A stretch of DNA of 14,352 nt from a candidate division WWE3 bacterium RIFCSPLOWO2_01_FULL_39_13 (lineage in GTDB: Bacteria > Patescibacteriota > WWE3 > 2-01-FULL-39-13). How positions within the stretch are numbered: the first letter of the stretch is position 1; each line of letters opens with the position of its first letter. Below are positions 5,755 through 12,082 of this stretch, piece after piece. The notes under the pieces are model-generated. The model was not told the DNA's origin. It saw nothing but the letters and a program-made list of their open reading frames with translations, and ran no database searches. A program made the position numbers and the translations under genes. Where the stretch lies: NCBI GenBank assembly GCA_001772665.1, contig MEVH01000006.1:1-14352 (forward strand). Reading direction: 5' to 3'.

Positions 5755-5763
5755 AAAGGAGGT
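5755..5763 (+). promoter_or_regulatory. Perfect Shine-Dalgarno of the response regulator gene
   Basis: AAAGGAGGT lies 5 nt before ATG 5769. It shows that SD-led initiation is used in this genome alongside leaderless starts. Confidence 0.85.
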
Positions 5764-5768
5764 CAATT

Positions 5769-6155
5769 ATGGAGAATACCAAAAAAATATTAGTAGTAGA
5801 AGATGATCAATTTATGAGGGAATTTTATCAAGAACTCTTGACCGAAGAAGGTTACGAGGTGGAAATTGCGGCTGATGGTTTTGAAGGCGAGCAAAAATTT
5901 TTAGCGGGTGGTTATGATCTAGTTCTACTTGATATTATGTTACCGAAAAAAGATGGTTTGGAGATTCTTAGAGATGCCAAAAATAAGCCGCCAAAAGTCA
6001 AAAATGGCCCTATCGTAATTCTAACAAATTTAGGGCAAGATGCGATTATTAAAGAGGGTTTTACCCTTGGTGCAAGCGGTTACATTATTAAAAGCGCAAT
6101 GGCCCCAGATGAGATTTTGAACGAAATTAATATGTTTCTGAATAAGAAAGTGTGA
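5769..6155 (+). CDS. Receiver-only (CheY-like) response regulator
   Basis: 128 residues, a single receiver domain with no output domain. Phosphorylation-site residues are all present: acidic pocket Glu11-Asp12-Asp13 (VVEDDQF), phospho-acceptor Asp55 (LVLLDIMLP), Thr86 (VILTN) and Lys108 (YIIKSA). It probably works as a phospho-relay or protein-interaction switch; its kinase partner is not in this window. It is placed 37 nt after the zinc-finger gene with its own perfect Shine-Dalgarno, and its stop overlaps the GTG start of the pseudouridine synthase by 4 nt. Confidence 0.93.
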   Translation: MENTKKILVVEDDQFMREFYQELLTEEGYEVEIAADGFEGEQKFLAGGYDLVLLDIMLPKKDGLEILRDAKNKPPKVKNGPIVILTNLGQDAIIKEGFTLGASGYIIKSAMAPDEILNEINMFLNKKV

Positions 6156-7033
6156 GAAGGATTTTAATTAAGGTTAAACCAAAGATAATTAGGCTTGATA
6201 AATACCTTGTTAAAATCTTAGAACGCATAAGTCGTAGTGAGATTCAGAAACTAATTAAGAACCGCCAAATCACGGTAAATAAAAAACCTGCGGAAGCTAG
6301 TTACAACCTTCGCAAAGACGATTTTTTGGAAATAACTCTTCCTCCTCCTAAAAGAATCCAACCGGAAAAAATTTCCTTAAGGATAATTTATGAAGATAGT
6401 GAGATTTTGGTTATTAATAAATCTGCTGGAATGGTAATTTATCCGACTTCAGAGGCGCAAAAAGGAACTTTAGCTAATGCGATTGCCGCCCACACAAACA
6501 AGATTCTTCCCGGTGAAAAGACCCGTCCGGGAATTGTTCACCGATTAGATCGTGGAACCAGCGGTTGCTTAGTGGTCGCCAAAACAGAGGGTGCCTTAAA
6601 ATTTTTGCAGGAACAGTTTAAAAAAAGAAGTGTTTCCAAAAAATATCTCTGTTTGGTTTCCGGAAAACTTTTACCGGCAGAAGGCGAAATAAATCTAAAA
6701 ATTGAAAGAGACCCTTTTACCATTAAAAAGTGGCGTGTTGGTCCAAACGGAAAAGAAGCGAAGACTATCTATAAAGTTAAACAATATTTTGGTGAAAGGT
6801 ACAGTTTATTAGAAGTAGAACCAAAAACTGGTCGGACGCACCAAATTAGAGTTCATTTTTCAAGTATCGGCCATCCAATAGTGGGAGATAAGCTCTACGG
6901 CGGAAAACCTCTATTAGAGCGGCCGTTTCTGCATGCAGCCAGTTTGGGGTTTATTCACCCAAAAACTGGTAAATTTGTCCAATTTGAAGCTCCGCTTCCT
7001 GAAGAACTAAAAAAATTCTTAGAAAAAATCTGA
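6152..7033 (+). CDS. RluD/RluC-type 23S rRNA pseudouridine synthase
   Basis: 293 residues. The N-terminal S4 RNA-binding domain (about 12-62, RLDKYLVKILERISRSEIQKLI) is followed by the RluA-family catalytic domain. The diagnostic GIVHRLDRGTSG motif (127-138) contains catalytic Asp133; VEPKTGRTHQIRVH with GHPIVGDKLYG follows in the C-terminal half. The enzyme isomerises specific uridines of large-subunit rRNA (RluD-like proteins usually act on helix 69). The exact sites cannot be assigned, so no symbol is given. It begins with GTG, overlapping the response regulator TGA (GTGA junction), so translation is coupled. No terminator is seen after the stop. Confidence 0.93.
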   Translation: MRRILIKVKPKIIRLDKYLVKILERISRSEIQKLIKNRQITVNKKPAEASYNLRKDDFLEITLPPPKRIQPEKISLRIIYEDSEILVINKSAGMVIYPTSEAQKGTLANAIAAHTNKILPGEKTRPGIVHRLDRGTSGCLVVAKTEGALKFLQEQFKKRSVSKKYLCLVSGKLLPAEGEINLKIERDPFTIKKWRVGPNGKEAKTIYKVKQYFGERYSLLEVEPKTGRTHQIRVHFSSIGHPIVGDKLYGGKPLLERPFLHAASLGFIHPKTGKFVQFEAPLPEELKKFLEKI

Positions 7034-7049
7034 GAAATTTATACCTAAC

Positions 7050-7078
7050 TTGACATAATCCCTTTCTTTGTATATTAT
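7050..7078 (+). promoter_or_regulatory. Near-consensus promoter of the brnTA operon
   Basis: Perfect TTGACA (7050-7055), 17 bp, TATTAT (7073-7078). The start near 7085 is about 4 nt before the ATG at 7089, and it excludes the in-frame TTG at 7068 as the start codon. Confidence 0.88.
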
Positions 7079-7088
7079 CGTAATATAC
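7070..7088. promoter_or_regulatory. Palindromic operator over the brnTA promoter
   Basis: GTATATTA (7070-7077) and TAATATAC (7081-7088) are exact inverted repeats with a 3-bp TCG centre. The palindrome covers the -10 box, the predicted start site and the base before the start codon, which is ideal for repression. BrnA/BrnT complexes are known to repress their own operon, so this is the likely binding site (inference). Confidence 0.75.
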
Positions 7089-7397
7089 ATGAAATTGGAT
7101 GAGGCGACTGGTTTTGATTGGGATGAGGGAAATATTTTAAAGAATTGGGAAAAGCACAAGGTAAAACATACAGAAGCAGAAGAGATTTTTGAGAATAAAC
7201 CAAGGTTTATTCTCCCAGATACTCAACACTCGCAGGTAGAGTTGAGATATGGTATATTAGGGGTAACCAATGAGAAAAGGCTGCTTTCGGTTACTTTTAC
7301 TCTAAGAAATAATCGGGTAAGAGTGGTAAGTGCTCGGAACATGAGCAAGAGAGAAAGGAAATTTTATGAAAAAATTAAAGCTGCTACCAAAATTTAA
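7089..7397 (+). CDS. brnT: BrnT-family toxin
   Basis: 102 residues from ATG 7089. The conserved N-terminal block FDWDEGNILKNWEKHKV (9-25), then EAEEIFENKP, a central D-x2-HS, and the C-terminal RVVSARNMSKRERKFYE (79-93) match BrnT, a RelE-fold ribonuclease toxin that cuts RNA and inhibits translation. The partner antitoxin gene overlaps by 32 nt. The toxin is first in the operon, as in known brnTA loci. The ATG at 7089 was chosen because the promoter and palindrome lie directly upstream. Most conserved family blocks look intact, so activity is plausible. Confidence 0.9.
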   Translation: MKLDEATGFDWDEGNILKNWEKHKVKHTEAEEIFENKPRFILPDTQHSQVELRYGILGVTNEKRLLSVTFTLRNNRVRVVSARNMSKRERKFYEKIKAATKI

Positions 7398-7647
7398 AAA
7401 CGAAGACGAAGAACGTGATTTTTGGGCGACTCACGATTTTATTGATTACTTTGATGTGGATAAAGTAATAGTTAATCCATCTTTTCCAAATTTAAAATTC
7501 TCGACCCAAACTGTTTCAATTCGTCTATCGCAGTCATTACTAGACGCACTTAAAGAACTTGCAAACAAAAAGGATGTTCCCTACCAGTCCTTGATGAAAA
7601 TATATTTGTCAGAAAAAGTTGAAGAAGAGCTCCAAGAAGTCAAATAA
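7366..7647 (+). CDS. brnA: BrnA-family (CopG/ribbon-helix-helix-like) antitoxin
   Basis: 93 residues. The N-terminal segment PKFKNEDEERDFWATHD (8-24) is the toxin-binding motif shared by BrnA/CopG-type antitoxins. The C-terminal segment TQTVSIRLSQSLLDALKELA (47-66) with VPYQSLMKIYL (71-81) is a ribbon-helix-helix DNA-binding domain. The antitoxin neutralises BrnT and, with it, represses the operon, probably through the palindrome at 7070-7088. The start at 7366 lies inside the end of brnT and has the Shine-Dalgarno AAAGGAA (7354-7360). Confidence 0.9.
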   Translation: MKKLKLLPKFKNEDEERDFWATHDFIDYFDVDKVIVNPSFPNLKFSTQTVSIRLSQSLLDALKELANKKDVPYQSLMKIYLSEKVEEELQEVK

Positions 7648-7680
7648 AACCCAACACTTTCAGATTTTACCCCATAGTAC

Positions 7681-7710
7681 TTGACTTTCCAAGTTTATTT
7701 TTGGTATAAT
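7681..7710 (+). promoter_or_regulatory. Promoter of the GC-rich cassette
   Basis: TTGACT (7681-7686), 18 bp, perfect TATAAT (7705-7710) with TGG extended -10 (7702-7704). The start is expected near 7717, exactly where the first leader hairpin begins. The promoter is AT-rich like the host although the gene it drives is not. Confidence 0.85.
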
Positions 7711-7716
7711 TACATC

Positions 7717-7805
7717 GTTCTCGTAATAGAACAGCACATTCAAATGTTGCAGCTGGTAGACGTGGAGGCTACCGGCTGCGTAGTAAGGAAAGGAGAAATC
7801 TACAC
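7717..7805 (+). promoter_or_regulatory. Structured 5' leader of the GC-rich gene (three hairpins and SD)
   Basis: Three consecutive inverted repeats fill the leader. GTTCT/AGAAC lies at 7717-7721 and 7728-7732. ACATT/AATGT lies at 7736-7740 and 7743-7747. A strong stem at 7749-7779 combines GCAGC/GCTGC and GGTAG/CTACC around a 9-nt loop with one T-G step. The Shine-Dalgarno region AAGGAAAGGAG (7785-7795) is left single-stranded, 10 nt before ATG 7806. It could be a cis-regulatory or stabilising leader; no known riboswitch class was recognised. Confidence 0.55.
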
Positions 7806-8573
7806 ATGGCACGGACACGGAAAGCTGAACCAGTGTGGGAGTGGGAGTTCGACCTGGCCAACTGGCCCCACGGGACCTTCTTCGGTCGCAGGTGGCTGGA
7901 GTTCCACCAAGGCGTCCTGGTAGAGCCGCCGAATGGCTGCATCTACTTCTGGACCTGTGTGTGGGCGACCATCGCCTGGGCCTTCAGCAAGGTCTTCGCT
8001 GTGATCAAGGCCCCATTCCTGTTTCTCTCAAGGCTGTCACGCAACAAGCGTGCAGCCAAGAGACCCAAGGCCGTTCCTCAGCCATCCGAACAGCCTACCT
8101 ATATGGTTCCGCCTAAGGTGGCGGTCAGGGCCTACGAACAGCATCGAGTCAGGATGGAGAAGCAGACGCCACTCGTTCTTCGGTTTGTCGGGAGGTACAT
8201 ACTGCACCCAGTGTTCCTGGGTCGGTACTCGCCGTTCCGACTACTCGGCAGAGGACTGCTCGCCGTGCTGGTGGCTGTGCTCGATTTCCTGGAACCGTTG
8301 GTAGAGGACTTCGGTCCACCACTGCTGATTATCGCAGTGGTCGGTCCGGTGATCACCTTAATCGTGATTCTCTTCATCGAGAACCCGATTATCATGGCGA
8401 TCATCGTCGGCAGCTTCCTCACAATCGCTGTACTAGCGACACTCCTTGTGATCTTCGTGAGAAGCGAGTTCGGGAAGGTGGTCATCGGCATGGCGGTAGC
8501 GACCAAGGACCGACTGTGTCCTGGGATCAAAGTGATAGACACTCGGTCTGGTTCCTCCACTTCGGCTGCGTAA
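7806..8573 (+). CDS. Compositionally foreign multi-pass membrane protein of unknown function
   Basis: 255 residues, no family recognised. Its codons end mostly in C or G (for example GTC, CTG, ATC, GCC), unlike every neighbour, where A/T endings prevail, so the composition shift is confined to this gene and its flanks. Hydrophobic segments are at about 45-74, 147-163, 171-191 and 194-218. Between the first and second lies a basic, Pro-rich cytoplasmic-type stretch (76-125, with RNKRAAKRPK). The N-terminus is Trp-rich (WEWEFDLANW at 11-20); the C-terminus is polar and Ser/Thr-rich. The ATG has an SD and a strong promoter, and the transcript ends at a good terminator, so the gene seems able to be expressed alone. 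Other frames also stay open, but only this one combines SD, hydrophobic periodicity and coherent codon use. Confidence 0.72.
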   Translation: MARTRKAEPVWEWEFDLANWPHGTFFGRRWLEFHQGVLVEPPNGCIYFWTCVWATIAWAFSKVFAVIKAPFLFLSRLSRNKRAAKRPKAVPQPSEQPTYMVPPKVAVRAYEQHRVRMEKQTPLVLRFVGRYILHPVFLGRYSPFRLLGRGLLAVLVAVLDFLEPLVEDFGPPLLIIAVVGPVITLIVILFIENPIIMAIIVGSFLTIAVLATLLVIFVRSEFGKVVIGMAVATKDRLCPGIKVIDTRSGSSTSAA

Positions 8574-8695
8574 GCACCGAGAACCAAGGCTGAACTATCA
8601 ACAGAGACGGAGCCACACAAGTGGTGCTTGGGGTGAGACCAAGCTCAAATCCGATCTTCCCAAGTAAATCTCAAAAGAGGTTTTCTTAGGACAAG
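8574..8695 (+). other. 3' untranslated region of the GC-rich gene
   Basis: About 120 bases without a supportable gene. AGCACC (8573-8578) can pair with GGTGCT (8623-8628); alternatively CCAAG (8584-8588) pairs with CTTGG (8627-8631) and CACC (8575-8578) with GGTG (8632-8635). GC-rich composition continues to about 8640 and then falls to host-like values. Confidence 0.45.
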
Positions 8696-8745
8696 AAACA
8701 ACCCCGAATGGTCCGGCTTTGCTCACCAGAAGGGTTGTTTTTTGT
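8696..8745 (+). terminator. Bidirectional rho-independent terminator
   Basis: AAACAACCC (8696-8704) pairs with GGGTTGTTT (8732-8740), with an inner TGGT/ACCA stem (8709-8712, 8725-8728). TTTTTTG follows on the plus strand. On the minus strand the same stem is followed by a TTTCTT tract, so it can also stop the DUF4258/DUF2283 transcript. Confidence 0.85.
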
Positions 8746-8751
8746 TGGAGA

Positions 8752-8967
8752 TTAAACAGACTGCAAGACTTTATCTTTTACTTCTTGGGGTAGTATTTTT
8801 GAGGCCTGTTTTAGGAATTTTGATGCTTCCAAAACTTCTATTAACACAGCCTCTCTTTTTAGAGAAAAATGTACAATTAAGTCGCCAGATTGTTCGGCAT
8901 AATCAATCGGCTTATTGTTTAACTCAATCATTAAAATATCGTCTTCTTTGCTGTATTTGAAATTCAT
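8752..8967 (-). CDS. DUF2283-family small protein (probable antitoxin-like partner)
   Basis: 71 residues from the ATG at 8967. The pattern NFKYSKEDDILMIELNN, IDYAEQ, then DLIVHFS and AVLIEVLEASKFL matches DUF2283, a small beta-rich protein often encoded next to DUF4258 proteins. The ATG overlaps the upstream gene's TGA by one base (TGATG), and AAGGAAGG sits 8 nt before it; an in-frame TTG immediately upstream (8970) is less likely. Coupled translation and the family pairing suggest a toxin-antitoxin-like module, with this as the candidate antitoxin (inference). It ends directly before the bidirectional terminator. Confidence 0.82.
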   Translation of the reverse strand: MNFKYSKEDDILMIELNNKPIDYAEQSGDLIVHFSLKREAVLIEVLEASKFLKQASKILPQEVKDKVLQSV

Positions 8968-9224
8968 CAATAATACCTTCCTTTTTCAGCAGGGTAAAAA
9001 GTTATTATCTTGATTATATCATCTTCTTTCTTATAAACAACTCTCAAAATATGCTTTTCATCAAAACTTTTAGAAGCAATTATATTCGGCTTATCTGTTT
9101 CCTTATCCTCATGTTCTGATTCTTTAATGACCTTTATTACGTCTTCCTCAGTCAAGTAAAATCTGTGTTTTGCCAACATAGGGAACTTATCTTTCTTAGC
9201 GTGCTTTCCAAAAATAATTTTCAT
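8967..9224 (-). CDS. DUF4258-family small protein (probable toxin-like partner)
   Basis: 85 residues. The first part (H-A-x5-F-P-M-L-A-K-HRFYLTEEDVIKVI) and the conserved C-terminal segment DEKHILRVVYKKEDDIIKIITFYPAEKGRYY (positions about 55-85) fit DUF4258, a small alpha/beta family commonly found in toxin-antitoxin-like pairs and structurally close to BrnT/RelE-type folds. No experimentally defined activity can be assigned. It is the first gene of a two-gene minus-strand operon with the DUF2283 gene. The ATG at 9224 is the only sensible start; no convincing promoter was found in the 60 bp to the divergent kef gene. Confidence 0.8.
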   Translation of the reverse strand: MKIIFGKHAKKDKFPMLAKHRFYLTEEDVIKVIKESEHEDKETDKPNIIASKSFDEKHILRVVYKKEDDIIKIITFYPAEKGRYY

Positions 9225-9249
9225 TACTAAGGATTATTATCGCATATTA

Positions 9250-9279
9250 TTGGTAAAAAAAACTCGAAGTTGGTAAAAT
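9250..9279 (+). promoter_or_regulatory. Promoter of the kef operon with repeated TTGGTAAAA
   Basis: TTGGTA (9250-9255), 18 bp, TAAAAT (9274-9279) with TGG extended -10. The nonamer TTGGTAAAA occurs at 9250-9258 and again at 9270-9278, exactly 20 bp apart. The start is expected at about 9286, the first base of the ATG. Confidence 0.6.
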
Positions 9280-9285
9280 AATTTT

Positions 9286-10968
9286 ATGCCTGCCTTTTTT
9301 TTGGAGATAACTATTGCGTTGGTGCTGGCGAGTTTCTTAGGCGCGCTAGCCTCTTTTTTTAAACAACCTTTGGTTTTTGGTTACATACTGGCTGGTTTAA
9401 TCATCGGGCCAGTGTTTTCAACTTTTTCCAGACAAGAAATTTTTGCTTCTTTTGCCCAAGTGGGAATTGCTCTATTACTTTTCTTAGTAGGGTTAGAACT
9501 AAAATTTCGAGAACTAGCCGGCTTCTCTAAAAAAATACCCCTGATTACTTTTATTCAAGTTTTACTAACTTTCTTAAGTGTATTCGCAGTTGCTAAATAT
9601 TTGAATTTATCCCAAACTAATGCCGTTCTTTTGGCACTAGTGACTGTTTTTAGTAGCACGGCTCTAGTAGTCAAGCTACTCTCTGACAAAAGAGATTTGG
9701 ATTCGCTCTATGGCCAAGTTACGGTTGGTATTTTGATCTTACAGGATCTGATCGCTATTGCTGTTTTAATTGTTCTTAGCCAATTGGGGAACTTTACTCC
9801 AACCTTTATTATTTCCAGCATTATTCTTAAAGGTTTGACCCTTATTATTTTGGTGATTTTACTAAAAGAATTTTTACTAGCCTCTATTTTTGATAAGTTA
9901 GCCAAGAACCTAGAAATCTTGTTTTTAGGAGCGCTCGCTTACGCTTTTATGATGGCAGCCTTAGCAAATTTTCTAGATTTTTCTCCAAGTGCGGGTGCTT
10001 TTTTAGCTGGTTTAAGTCTCGCCAACACCCGGGAAGAGTATCAAATCGCCTCTAGGATCAGACCCCTGCGAGATTTTTTCTTGGTTATCTTTTTTGTATT
10101 TTTAGGAACCCAAATTTCCCTAAGTAATTTAAAAGTTATTTTTAACCAAGCGTTAGTAATCTCACTGGCAATTATTTTAGTAAAGTTGATAAGCGTAACC
10201 TTAAGTATGCTTTATCTTGGCTTTAGAAAAAGAACCGCTCTGTTTACGGGGCTATCACTTGCTCAAATTAGTGAATTTTCCCTTGTTTTGATTTTGGTGT
10301 TAGCAAGTTTTCAACTTGTAGAGAAAGAAACTGTTTCCTTAGTCACGTTGGTTAGTTTAATAACCTTTGCGGTTTCTTCTTATTTAGTTATATTTGATCG
10401 TAAAATTATAAACTATTTAAGCCCTTTACTTTCGCTTTTCGAGCGGAGAAATCCAAACGAAAAAATTCAGAAAGAAGAAGGAGAATTGAAAGACCACGTT
10501 GTTTTAATTGGTTGCGGTCGGCTTGGTTCAACTTTAATTTCGCTTTTCAAAAAGAAAAAAGTGCCTCTCCTTGTAGTTGATTTTAACCCTTATATTGTTG
10601 AGCGAGTCTCAAACCAAGGAATTAATACTTTGTTTGGTGATATTACTGATCCCGATATTGTTGAAGCCGCAAGCCTCTCTAAAGCCAAACTTATTGTCAG
10701 TACAGTTTTTGATAAAGAGGATAATCTTGAAATTTTAGAAATCCTCAAAAAAAGAGGAGATAGAATTGCCAAAATTGTGACTGCTCCGACTGAAAAAGAA
10801 GCATTAGAGCTTTATGAAAGGGGAGCTAACTACGTTATAATTCCTAGAATTTTAGGAGGGGAGAGGATAGTGGAACTACTTTTACGATCGTGGAAAAAGG
10901 ATGTAAATTTAGAAAGACTCAAGAAATCTCATTTTAAAGAACTAAAAGAAAGAATAGGGAATAACTAA
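9286..10968 (+). CDS. Kef-type monovalent cation:proton antiporter (CPA2) with TrkA-N domain
   Basis: 560 residues. Residues 5-378 form a Na+/H+ exchanger-type membrane domain of about 12 to 13 helices, with the CPA2 hallmarks LVGLELKF (67-74), FSSTALVVKLLSD (122-134), the ion-site QD (Asp154) and PSAGAFLAGLSLANT (234-248). After a charged linker (386-402) comes a Rossmann RCK/TrkA-N domain (403-520) with nucleotide motif GCGRLG (409-414) and acidic Asp432 (VVDFN), expected to bind NAD(H). It probably exports K+ or Na+ in exchange for H+ and is gated by nucleotide. There is no KefF/KefG-like partner and no Shine-Dalgarno; the promoter suggests a leaderless mRNA. The next gene starts 4 nt after the stop. 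Confidence 0.92.
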   Translation: MPAFFLEITIALVLASFLGALASFFKQPLVFGYILAGLIIGPVFSTFSRQEIFASFAQVGIALLLFLVGLELKFRELAGFSKKIPLITFIQVLLTFLSVFAVAKYLNLSQTNAVLLALVTVFSSTALVVKLLSDKRDLDSLYGQVTVGILILQDLIAIAVLIVLSQLGNFTPTFIISSIILKGLTLIILVILLKEFLLASIFDKLAKNLEILFLGALAYAFMMAALANFLDFSPSAGAFLAGLSLANTREEYQIASRIRPLRDFFLVIFFVFLGTQISLSNLKVIFNQALVISLAIILVKLISVTLSMLYLGFRKRTALFTGLSLAQISEFSLVLILVLASFQLVEKETVSLVTLVSLITFAVSSYLVIFDRKIINYLSPLLSLFERRNPNEKIQKEEGELKDHVVLIGCGRLGSTLISLFKKKKVPLLVVDFNPYIVERVSNQGINTLFGDITDPDIVEAASLSKAKLIVSTVFDKEDNLEILEILKKRGDRIAKIVTAPTEKEALELYERGANYVIIPRILGGERIVELLLRSWKKDVNLERLKKSHFKELKERIGNN

Positions 10969-10972
10969 TTAA

Positions 10973-12064
10973 ATGCCCAAGCGCCATAAGGTTTTCCTAA
11001 GAGGGTTTTCCGCTAAAGTATTCAGTCAAACAAAAGGTCATAAACTTTGGCAAAAGGAACAACTGGGTCGGCAAAGAAAGAATATTTTGCGCTTTCTTAT
11101 TATTTTAGCTCTTGCCGCAATTATCTTTAATCTTGTCTTTAGATTTTCACAGGTTACCTCATTAATTTTCCGACCTTTTAATAAACTGCCATCTACTTTA
11201 AATTACGAAAAAGGCCTAGATTTCAAAACAAGAGTAAATATTTTACTCATAAATTTAAAGTCTGATCAAGTAGAGGAGTTAGCTTTATTATCTTATGAAC
11301 AAAAAGAAGAAAGTTTAGTGGTGATCTTCATACCCAGAGAAGTAGAAGTTTCCTTGCCCAAAAATTACGGAACCCAACCTCTTTACAGTTCTTATTGGCT
11401 GGGACAAACAGAAAAAGAAAAGAAGGGAATTGATATTTTGCTCTCTTCTGTTCAGATAGCATTAGCAGTTCCAATTGACGGTTATATTGCTTTGGAAGAA
11501 GTCCATTTTAGCGAAGAAAATTTAAAAAAATTAAAAGAGCAACTCTTTTCTTTTAATTTCTTCTTGAAACCCCTGAAAAAAGGCTGGCCACCAAAGCAGA
11601 TAAAAACTTCACTTTCACTGAAAGATTTTTTACAGCTTTCCTGGAAAACAAAAAATACTCGCAGCTTAGACAAATTAGAATTTATTTATTTAGATAAAAC
11701 TTTAAAAGGAGCCACTTTTGATCCGCAGTTACTTGATAATACCATTTCCGAAAATCTACTCGATACCAACTTAGCAAGTGAAGCTAAAAAAATTGAAATT
11801 AGGAACGCTACGCAAGTATCCGGAATGGGAAACTTTGTTTCAAGAGTGATCGCCAATATGGGCTTAGAGGTTGTTTCTGTTAAAAACGAGGAACAAACAA
11901 CTGAAACTTTAATTTATGCTAAAGAGAGTAGTAGAAGCGTTGCTAAATTATCCAGATTCTTACAAGCTAAAATAACAAAGAAGGAATTGCCAAACTCGCA
12001 AGGGGATATAGTCATCGTTTTGGGGAGGGATTTTTACCATCGTCTTGAATTAATTAGTGACTAG
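10973..12064 (+). CDS. Membrane-anchored LCP/LytR_C-like cell-envelope protein
   Basis: 363 residues: a basic cytoplasmic N-terminus (1-37), one transmembrane segment (about 38-58), and an extracytoplasmic part. Residues 87-240 have the outline of a degenerate LytR-CpsA-Psr domain (VNILLINL, then VVIFIPREVEV, then a region ending VPIDGYIALE), but the acidic/Arg catalytic set of LCP phosphotransferases is not clearly kept. Residues 273-354 fit the LytR C-terminal domain: IEIRNATQVSGMGNFVSRVIANMGLEVVSV, then GDIVIVLGRDF. LCP enzymes attach polymers to peptidoglycan; this one may be a non-catalytic envelope protein. It is 4 nt after kef and 18 nt before idi, so probably co-transcribed with both. 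Confidence 0.75.
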   Translation: MPKRHKVFLRGFSAKVFSQTKGHKLWQKEQLGRQRKNILRFLIILALAAIIFNLVFRFSQVTSLIFRPFNKLPSTLNYEKGLDFKTRVNILLINLKSDQVEELALLSYEQKEESLVVIFIPREVEVSLPKNYGTQPLYSSYWLGQTEKEKKGIDILLSSVQIALAVPIDGYIALEEVHFSEENLKKLKEQLFSFNFFLKPLKKGWPPKQIKTSLSLKDFLQLSWKTKNTRSLDKLEFIYLDKTLKGATFDPQLLDNTISENLLDTNLASEAKKIEIRNATQVSGMGNFVSRVIANMGLEVVSVKNEEQTTETLIYAKESSRSVAKLSRFLQAKITKKELPNSQGDIVIVLGRDFYHRLELISD

Positions 12065-12082
12065 TGGTGGGTTATCTTATAA

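Noticed and set aside
7681..7923. 80-residue plus-strand ORF starting with TTG at the -35 box
   Set aside because: The start lies inside the promoter, and the frame crosses the leader hairpins and the real coding region in another frame.
7835..8116. 93-residue plus ORF inside the GC-rich gene
   Set aside because: Overlapping frame without SD, Arg/Gly-rich shadow.
8132..8620. 162-residue minus-strand ORF opposite the GC-rich gene
   Set aside because: Ser/Thr/Arg-rich peptide with no promoter or SD. It is a by-product of GC-rich codon bias on the plus strand; 7806-8573 has SD, promoter and membrane segments.
7686..8670. Imperfect direct repeat (TTTCCAAGTTTAT near 7686, TTCCCAAGTAAAT near 8657) as island borders
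   Set aside because: Short with several mismatches, and placed inside the promoter on one side and before the terminator on the other. Not convincing as an attachment or target-site duplication.
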